The position numbers and the translations under genes were made by a program. From CADEED01 sp039931065 (GTDB lineage Bacteria > Pseudomonadota > Gammaproteobacteria > Steroidobacterales > Steroidobacteraceae), in contig JBDTSP010000012.1 in NCBI GenBank assembly GCA_039931065.1, positions 1 through 64,000 on the forward strand: a stretch of 64,000 nucleotides of DNA, written 5' to 3'. Positions 58,684 through 64,000 of this stretch are shown piece after piece. Within the stretch, counting starts at the first letter, position 1. Each line of letters begins with the position of its first letter. The notes under the pieces were generated by a model. The model worked only from the letters and a program-made list of their open reading frames with translations, did no database searches and was not told where the DNA came from.

Positions 58684-59445
58684 ATGGACGCAATCACCGG
58701 CTTGTTATCCGATCCCCAGGTCTGGATCGCATTCTTCACGTTGACGGCGCTCGAGCTCGTACTCGGCATCGACAACATCATTTTCATTTCGATCCTGGTG
58801 GACAAGCTGCCGCCCGTGCAGCGTGAGCGCGCGCGGCGCATCGGCCTGTTTCTCGCAATGTTCATGCGTGTCGGCTTGCTGCTCGTATTGTCGTGGATCG
58901 TCGGCCTCACCGTGCCGCTGTTGACGGTCTTGGGCGAACCGATCTCCGGCCGCGATCTCATCCTGATCGTCGGCGGCCTGTTCCTGGTCTGGAAATCCAC
59001 CAAGGAAATCCACCAGCTCACTGAGGGAGAGGAAGGTCACGCGTCGGGCGCGGTCCAGAATGTCTTTGCTGCGGTTATCCTGCAGATCATCATCATCGAC
59101 ATGGTGTTCTCGCTCGATTCGATCATCACGGCCGTCGGCATGGTCGACAACGTGTCGGTGATGATCGCCGCGGTGGTCGCGTCGGTAGGCCTGATGATGT
59201 TGTTCGCGCGCGGCATCGGCGAATTCGTCTCGGCCCACCCGTCGATCAAGATGCTGGCGCTGTCGTTCCTGCTGGTGGTCGGCGTGATGCTCATGGCCGA
59301 GGGCTTCGATCACAAGGTGCCGAAGGGTTACATCTACTTCGCAATGGCGTTCTCGGTGGCGGTCGAGATGCTCAACATCCGCATGCGCAAGAAGAAATCC
59401 ACTCCCACGCCGGTCGAGCTGCACGATCCATACAGGAAGAGTTAG
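58684..59445 (+). CDS. TerC family integral membrane protein
   Basis: A 253-residue multi-spanning protein of the TerC/YgdQ type. The family motifs with acidic residues in membrane helices are clear: LTALELVLGIDNIIFISILVDKLP and IIIIDMVFSLDSIITAVGMVDN (GxDN and SxDS). Members are linked to manganese export or to metal loading during protein secretion; tellurite resistance is the historic name. The role here is not known beyond that. No metal-responsive site or riboswitch was recognised upstream, where the preceding 40 nt contain no clear hairpin. A small membrane protein gene follows 18 nt later. Confidence 0.88.
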   Translation: MDAITGLLSDPQVWIAFFTLTALELVLGIDNIIFISILVDKLPPVQRERARRIGLFLAMFMRVGLLLVLSWIVGLTVPLLTVLGEPISGRDLILIVGGLFLVWKSTKEIHQLTEGEEGHASGAVQNVFAAVILQIIIIDMVFSLDSIITAVGMVDNVSVMIAAVVASVGLMMLFARGIGEFVSAHPSIKMLALSFLLVVGVMLMAEGFDHKVPKGYIYFAMAFSVAVEMLNIRMRKKKSTPTPVELHDPYRKS

Positions 59446-59463
59446 TTGAACGGGAGCCGGACG

Positions 59464-59670
59464 ATGCCGCTGATACTGCTGCGACTGTTTGGAATGGCCT
59501 GGTTCTTCGGCGCGCTGGTGTTCACGGCCAGCGCCACCTCGAGTTACCTGTTCTCGAGCGAACGACGGCCGGATCGATCGTTGCGCTGGCATTCGCGCCT
59601 GCGCACCGCGTTGCTCTGGCCGCTCGCGATTTTTTCGTCCGCCGGGCGCGCGCGCCTGCGTAATGGTTGA
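59464..59670 (+). CDS. Small membrane protein, unknown
   Basis: A 68-residue protein with one or two hydrophobic segments (LILLRLFGMAWFFGALVFTASA and a second one near ALLWPLAIF) and a basic C-terminus. I do not recognise a family. Support comes from position: it begins 18 nt after the TerC gene and its stop overlaps the HAD gene start by 8 nt (59663-59670), as in an operon. The ATG at 59464 fits better than the TTG upstream. Confidence 0.5.
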   Translation: MPLILLRLFGMAWFFGALVFTASATSSYLFSSERRPDRSLRWHSRLRTALLWPLAIFSSAGRARLRNG

Positions 59671-60340
59671 GGGTAGTTTGACGGACACATCCCTGCCGGC
59701 GCTGATCTTCGACTGCGACGGCGTATTGATCGACAGCGAGTACCTGGCGAGCCGGGTGGAAAGTGAACAGCTGCATGCACTCGGCGTGGAACTAGGCGTC
59801 GAAGAGGCGCATGCGTTGTTCCTCGGAAAGACCGTCGACGGTGTTCTCGATGCGGTCGCCGCGCGGACCGGTACCTGTCCCGGGTCTTCGTGGGTTTACA
59901 ACTGGGCCTTTGCCACCGCACATGCCTTCATGCGCGAACTCAAGGCCGTCGACGGCGTCGGCGTGGCGATCGAGTCGCTGCGGCGCCGAGGGCATCGCAT
60001 GGCGGTGGCGTCGCAATCGCCATTGGCGCGCGTGCAGTTGTCGCTGCAGGTGGCGGGCCTCGCGGGCCAGTTCGGCGAACACATCTATGTCGCCTCGATG
60101 GTCGCGCGGCCCAAGCCCGCACCCGACGTCTACCTACTGGCGGCGCAGGGGCTCGGCGCGCTACCCGCCGACTGCGTCGTGATCGAGGATTCACCGGCCG
60201 GCGCGGCGGCCGCGCGCGCCGCTGGAATGCGCGCCATCGGTTACGCGCCGGGGCCGACATCTGATGCGATGCAGGCCAGCGGCGCGAGCGTGATCCGCTC
60301 GATGGACGAGCTGATCGCGCGGATCGACCGCCGGGCTTGA
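59663..60340 (+). CDS. HAD superfamily phosphatase, phosphoglycolate/beta-phosphoglucomutase-like
   Basis: A 225-residue haloacid dehalogenase-fold phosphatase. Motif I is IFDCDGVLIDSE (catalytic Asp pair in DxD), motif II AVASQSP with a Ser, motif III the Lys in ARPKPAPDVYL, and motif IV CVVIEDSPAGAAAARAAGM. An alpha-helical cap (residues ~20-85) is of the C1 type. Substrate undetermined: such proteins hydrolyse sugar phosphates or phosphoglycolate. The ATG at 59663 overlaps the end of the small membrane gene. Upstream codons in frame do not look like protein of this family. Confidence 0.88.
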   Translation: MVEGSLTDTSLPALIFDCDGVLIDSEYLASRVESEQLHALGVELGVEEAHALFLGKTVDGVLDAVAARTGTCPGSSWVYNWAFATAHAFMRELKAVDGVGVAIESLRRRGHRMAVASQSPLARVQLSLQVAGLAGQFGEHIYVASMVARPKPAPDVYLLAAQGLGALPADCVVIEDSPAGAAAARAAGMRAIGYAPGPTSDAMQASGASVIRSMDELIARIDRRA

Positions 60341-60472
60341 CGCCGCATCGGCGTTTTCCTACGTCCGACTTCTTTCCCGCAGGTCCGCGAAGCGCCGGAG
60401 TCTTACGGCGTGGCGTGCCCGCGCACCGCAGATTGTCGGCCACACGATTCCAATAAAAAGTGGGAAACCGGC

Positions 60473-62032
60473 ATGACTCGGAAGATTGGGTTCGCGGCGG
60501 TGATGTCGCTCGGATTTTTGCTGTCCGCCTGCGGCGGCGGCGATTCTTCGCCACCGCCCGCGCAGCCCGTTCCGCCACCGCCGGCCGATACCACGCCGCC
60601 GACCGTTCCGGCGGGAGTGACCGCAGTTGCGCAATCGCCGACCTCGGTCCTCGTGAGCTGGACCGCGTCCACCGATGCCAGCGGGATCTCGGGTTACCGC
60701 GTCTTCCGCAATGCCGGCGCGACCCCTTTGTCGACCGTCACCACCACCTCGTTCACGGATACCGGTCTCAACGCCAGCACCACATACGATTACACCGTGG
60801 CCGCGGTAGATAGTGCCGCGACCCCGAATGTGTCGGCCGCGTCGGCCACCGCGAGCGCTGCCACCCCGGCCGCGCCGCCGCCCGGCGGACCGATCAAACT
60901 CGCCGTGCAGCGTGTGTACCCCGGGCTGACGGGGCCGTCGGCCCTGGTCGCCGCTCACTCGATTTTGCGCGTGCCGCATGACACGAGCCGCTGGATTGCC
61001 GTGCAGCAGGACGGGCACCTGGTCAGCTTCGCGGACACGCCCAATGTGAGCACCCTCACCAACGTACTCGACATCACCGATCGCGTCGTGTTCCGCAACG
61101 TGCATGGGTTGTTAGGGCTGGCGTTCCATCCGGATTTTCCGACCGACAACCGCGCCTGGGTCGCATACACACACGAGACCAGCCCGGACGTGATCGTGCT
61201 GCGCGTCTCGGTGTTCACCACCGCCGACAACGGCGCGACGCTCGATCCCGCCTCCGAACAGATCGTGTTCGAAATGGCGCAGCCGGGCGGCCACAACAAC
61301 GGCGGTCACCTGCTGTTCGGGCCGGATGGTTACCTCTATATCGGCATGGGCGACGGCGGTAACGACGACAGCGATTCGGCCCAGGCCGGCAATGGTCAGC
61401 TCACCAACAACCTGCTCGGCAAGATCCTGCGGATCGACGTGAGCGGGACGACGGGCGGGCGGCTTTATCGCATCCCCGCGGACAATCCGTTCGCCGCCAA
61501 CGCACTCTGCAATCTCGACGGCACCGGCGCGGCCGATTGCCCGGAGATCTTCGCGTGGGGATTCCGCAATCCCTGGCGCTGGACGTTCGACAGCGCGACG
61601 GGCGCATTGTGGCTCGGGGATGTGGGGTCACATACCCGCGAGGAAATCGACCTCGTAGTAAAAGGCGGCAACTACGGCTGGCGTTGCAAGGAGGGTTCGC
61701 TCGACACCGCGCTCACTTGCGGCGTGCCGAGCTCACCGCTGATTGCGCCGGTGGCGGAGTACGAACATCCGGTCGGCCAGGCCGTCACGGGCGGCTTCGT
61801 GTATCACGGCAGCGCGATCCCGGCGCTCGTCGGCCGATATGTATTCGGCGATTACAGTTCGCAGATGATCTGGACGATTCCGACGACCACCGCGCCCACG
61901 CTCACCGTGTTCACCGCCGATGGCTGGGATTCGGACGTGCATGTCACGTCGTTCGCGCAAGACGCCGATGGCGAGCTGTTTCTCGTCGACGTGCGCGACA
62001 GCGCCATCTACAAGCTGGTACCGGCGCCGTGA
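60473..62032 (+). CDS. FN3-containing glucose/sorbosone dehydrogenase-like lipoprotein
   Basis: A 519-residue exported protein. Type II signal with lipobox LLSAC (Cys20), then a Pro-rich linker, one fibronectin type III domain (about 42-130: PPTVPAGVTAVAQSPTSVLVSWTAS ... TYDYTVAAVDSA) and a six-bladed propeller of the PQQ-type GSDH family: GLLGLAFHPDFPTDNRAWVAY, GGHNNGGHLLFGPDGYLYIGMGDGG, IFAWGFRNPWRWTFD, GDVGSHTREEIDLVVKGGNYGW, VFGDYSS. PQQ and Ca2+ binding are family properties; the substrate is probably an aldose or similar, but this is unproven. It ends in a large inverted repeat shared with the convergent aldo/keto reductase. Confidence 0.9.
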   Translation: MTRKIGFAAVMSLGFLLSACGGGDSSPPPAQPVPPPPADTTPPTVPAGVTAVAQSPTSVLVSWTASTDASGISGYRVFRNAGATPLSTVTTTSFTDTGLNASTTYDYTVAAVDSAATPNVSAASATASAATPAAPPPGGPIKLAVQRVYPGLTGPSALVAAHSILRVPHDTSRWIAVQQDGHLVSFADTPNVSTLTNVLDITDRVVFRNVHGLLGLAFHPDFPTDNRAWVAYTHETSPDVIVLRVSVFTTADNGATLDPASEQIVFEMAQPGGHNNGGHLLFGPDGYLYIGMGDGGNDDSDSAQAGNGQLTNNLLGKILRIDVSGTTGGRLYRIPADNPFAANALCNLDGTGAADCPEIFAWGFRNPWRWTFDSATGALWLGDVGSHTREEIDLVVKGGNYGWRCKEGSLDTALTCGVPSSPLIAPVAEYEHPVGQAVTGGFVYHGSAIPALVGRYVFGDYSSQMIWTIPTTTAPTLTVFTADGWDSDVHVTSFAQDADGELFLVDVRDSAIYKLVPAP

Positions 62033-62039
62033 AGAAGTG

Positions 62040-62132
62040 GTGTCAGGCGGGGAAAGTCGGGATAACTCTCAGTTGAAAGGCGCGCGGCCCCGGGATTCGA
62101 CGGGAGTTATCCCGACTTTCCCCGCCTGACAC
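62040..62132. repeat. Perfect 29-bp inverted repeat between convergent genes
   Basis: Arms 62040-62068 and 62104-62132 are exact reverse complements (starting GTGTCAGGCGGGGAAAGTCG), with a 35-nt loop. The pairing continues outward with a small bulge through GAAGAAG at 62031 and CTTCTTC at 62136-62142. The element fills the whole gap between the dehydrogenase-like gene and the reductase. It could serve as a bidirectional terminator; a dispersed palindrome origin is also likely. Confidence 0.85.
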
Positions 62133-62140
62133 CCCCTTCT

Positions 62141-63100
62141 TCAGCCGACGGCTGTGACGATCTGCGCGCGCTGCTTGCCGTCCGGTAGTTTGCCCAGCGC
62201 CGCGCCCAGGTTGTCCGCCAGGTTGCGCGCCTTGCCGGTGGCCGGGATAACGCAGGTCACGGCAGCGTGCGCCAACACGAATTTCAGGAACACTTGCGCC
62301 CAGCTCTGCGCGCCGAATTCCGCGGCCCACGGCGGCAGCGGTTTGCCCTGAACCTTGGCGAACAGATTGCCGTCTTCGAAGGCGCGATTGATGATCACCG
62401 CCACACCCTTGTCGGCGCACAACGGCAGCAGCCGCTTCTCCGCTTCGCGCGTCACCACCGAATAGTTGAATTGCACGAAATCGAGCTTTTCACGCTCGAT
62501 GATCGCGATGAGATCGGGGTACGAACTCGTGGTGTAGTGAGTCACGCCGATGTACTTGATCTTGCCTTCCGCCTTCCAGCGCCGCAGCGTCTTCAGGTGG
62601 ATGTCGAGGTCGACCAGGTTGTGAACCTGCATGAGTTCGATGCGCGGATGTTTGAGCAGCGCCATCGAACGCTGCATCTGCTCGATGCCCTTTTGTTCGG
62701 CGGCATTACCCGACCCTGGCGTCCAGACCTTGGTGGCGACGAAAGCCTTTGCCTGTTGCTCGGCCTTGAGCAGATCGCCGAGTACCGCCTCGGCCGTGGA
62801 ATACATCGGCGAGGTGTCGATGAGCGTGGCGCCGGCGGTGAAAAATGCCTTCAATACTTCGCGCAACGGCGCCCGCGCGGACTCATCCGCGCCGACCTCG
62901 AACGGGCCGGATGTGCCGAGCCCGATGGCGGGAATCGATTCCCCGCTGGAAGGGATTTGCCGCATCAGCAGCTGTCCCGTCGGGACGACCGTCCCGTCCG
63001 GGAGGTGTTCGTGCGGATATCCGAGGTCATGACCTGCAGCCGCCGTTGCACCGGTGACCGCCGCAACACCCCCCAGCGCGAGAAAACTTCTCCGATCCAT
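62141..63100 (-). CDS. Tat-exported aldo/keto reductase
   Basis: A 319-residue aldo/keto reductase carrying an N-terminal twin-arginine signal (MDRRSFLALGGVAAVTGATAAAG), so folded export with its cofactor is likely. The catalytic tetrad is visible as Asp in LIDTSPMY (with the Tyr), Lys in FVATKVWTPGSG and His in LMQVHNLVDLD. NAD(P)H-binding elements at the C-terminus are less typical than in cytoplasmic members. Substrate unknown. It is convergent with the dehydrogenase-like lipoprotein across a perfect inverted repeat. Confidence 0.88.
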   Translation of the reverse strand: MDRRSFLALGGVAAVTGATAAAGHDLGYPHEHLPDGTVVPTGQLLMRQIPSSGESIPAIGLGTSGPFEVGADESARAPLREVLKAFFTAGATLIDTSPMYSTAEAVLGDLLKAEQQAKAFVATKVWTPGSGNAAEQKGIEQMQRSMALLKHPRIELMQVHNLVDLDIHLKTLRRWKAEGKIKYIGVTHYTTSSYPDLIAIIEREKLDFVQFNYSVVTREAEKRLLPLCADKGVAVIINRAFEDGNLFAKVQGKPLPPWAAEFGAQSWAQVFLKFVLAHAAVTCVIPATGKARNLADNLGAALGKLPDGKQRAQIVTAVG

Positions 63101-63125
63101 GTCGAATCCCTCCGATAAACGTTGG

Positions 63126-64000
63126 TCAGATCAGCGCGGCATCGGCTCCCACCACCGCGTCACTGCCGTGACTAACTATCTGCTCCAGCGCCAACACTTC
63201 TGACAACACCTGCGTGCCGTAGAAATGCGTGCTGGCCAGTTTCGCTTCGTAGAATTGCCGATCGGCGTTGCCGGCGGCGAGTTTCTGGGCCGCGACATCC
63301 GCCGCGCGCGCCATCAACCATCCGCCGATCGCGAACCCGCACAGCTTGAGGAACGGCACCGATACCGCCATGGCGCGATCGGGCGAGGTGGATAACGCCA
63401 CTAACAAGATGTCGGCGGACTTTCGCAGCCGCGCGAGCGCATCGAGCGCTCCCGCGCGCGCCTGCACAGCCTCGACACGCACGGCGCCCATGGCCTGCAA
63501 GGACGCCTGCATCTCGTCGATGAACGCAAACAACGTCGCGCCTCGATCGCGGCCAAACTTGCGGCCGATCAGGTCGTTCGACTGAATGCCCGTGGTGCCT
63601 TCGTAGATTGCCGTGATGCGTGCATCGCGAAAGATCTGCGCGGCGCCGGTTTCTTCGATGTAACCCATGCCGCCATGCACCTGGATACCCGTCGAGGCGA
63701 TGTCGATGCCGGCCTCGGTGCAGAATCCCTTCACGACCGGGATCAGCAGGTCGCCACGCGCCTGCGCGGCGGCACGCACGGCTTCATCGGCATGCGCGGC
63801 GCCGAGGTCGAGCTGGTGCGCGGCGTACAGCGCCAGCGCCCGGCACGCTTCGGTCGTGGATTTCATCTCCAGCAACATGCGTTTCACATCGGGGTGGCCG
63901 ATGATCGGCGCCGGCGAGGAGCTCGTGCCCATCGAAGCCGAACCTGCGATCTTGGCGAGCGGCACCGGTGGCTTGCCCTGCACACGAGCCCGCGCCCATT
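63126..64000 (-). CDS. Acyl-CoA dehydrogenase, C-terminal part (runs off the window)
   Basis: A partial gene: the frame is open to the right edge, and only the last ~291 residues are seen. It is the C-terminal half of a long acyl-CoA dehydrogenase of the FadE/DmdC kind: ARARVQGKPP, IIGHPDVKRMLLEMKSTTEACRALALYAA, STGIQVHGGMGYIEETGAAQIFRDARITAIYEGTTGIQSNDLIGRK (catalytic Glu in IYEGTT), then a C-terminal helical extension typical of the longer family members. It oxidises an acyl-CoA at C2-C3 with FAD. Substrate length cannot be told. No true start is visible within the window. Confidence 0.9.
   Translation of the reverse strand, partial: WARARVQGKPPVPLAKIAGSASMGTSSSPAPIIGHPDVKRMLLEMKSTTEACRALALYAAHQLDLGAAHADEAVRAAAQARGDLLIPVVKGFCTEAGIDIASTGIQVHGGMGYIEETGAAQIFRDARITAIYEGTTGIQSNDLIGRKFGRDRGATLFAFIDEMQASLQAMGAVRVEAVQARAGALDALARLRKSADILLVALSTSPDRAMAVSVPFLKLCGFAIGGWLMARAADVAAQKLAAGNADRQFYEAKLASTHFYGTQVLSEVLALEQIVSHGSDAVVGADAALI

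Noticed and set aside
1..64000. Prophage, integrative element or CRISPR array
   Set aside because: No integrase, transposase, tRNA-attached repeat, phage structural gene or regularly spaced repeat was recognised.

Overview
The window is high-GC, gene-dense chromosomal DNA, with most genes packed head to tail. The gene set (ubiE-ubiJ-ubiB, an attenuator-controlled trp operon, OxyR with an AhpC/AhpD pair, yajQ, feoAB, an RND pump, two large TonB-dependent receptors and three flavin halogenases) points to an aerobic, ubiquinone-using gammaproteobacterium. A relative of Steroidobacter/Nevskia or the xanthomonads is my best guess. This placement is inferred from gene content only. I saw no rRNA, tRNA, CRISPR array, transposase or phage gene.

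Layout. 0.1-3.7 kb: a DUF971 protein and the ubiquinone genes ubiE, ubiJ, ubiB. 3.8-7.5 kb: a large membrane hybrid histidine kinase. 7.6-10.2 kb: a DUF6265 protein, an AraC regulator and a Bcr/CflA-type exporter. 10.2-16.9 kb (minus strand): a complete trpE-G-D-C-F-B-A operon in which every junction is a 4-nt stop/start overlap. A leader peptide with three consecutive Trp codons and an attenuator hairpin precede it. 16.9-21.4 kb: a DUF2059 protein, RidA, a HerA-like ATPase carrying a REP-like palindrome inside its reading frame, a small DUF2780-like protein and YajQ.

21.4-31.5 kb: a TonB-dependent receptor, then an intrinsic terminator, then four overlapping minus-strand genes (three halogenase-family flavoproteins and a 2OG-Fe(II) oxygenase). 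A TPR/2OG-Fe(II) oxygenase is transcribed divergently. The middle halogenase has lost the catalytic Glu and other signature motifs. 31.5-35.6 kb: a lipoprotein and an iron operon (feoA, feoB, a Cys-containing membrane protein, a BtuF-like binding protein) behind a Fur-like palindrome. 35.7-43.1 kb: a TetR regulator with a clear operator, a three-gene RND efflux system and a D-2-hydroxyacid dehydrogenase.

43.1-53 kb is the most unusual region. ahpC/ahpD and oxyR diverge around a near-consensus OxyR site. oxyR is joined by 4-nt overlaps to an alpha/beta hydrolase and to a 983-residue protein combining a lipase-like domain, a middle domain resembling the M17 aminopeptidase N-terminus, and a caspase-like CHAT protease domain. 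A second, TPR-type CHAT protein lies on the other side of ahpCD. This is my leading candidate for an undescribed system: a redox-controlled lipase/protease module.

53-58 kb: a TonB receptor coupled (TAATG) to an S9 peptidase, suggesting peptide uptake and digestion. 58.7-64 kb: a TerC-family protein, a HAD phosphatase, a glucose/sorbosone dehydrogenase-like lipoprotein, a Tat-exported aldo/keto reductase and a truncated acyl-CoA dehydrogenase. A perfect 29-bp inverted repeat separates the dehydrogenase and reductase genes.
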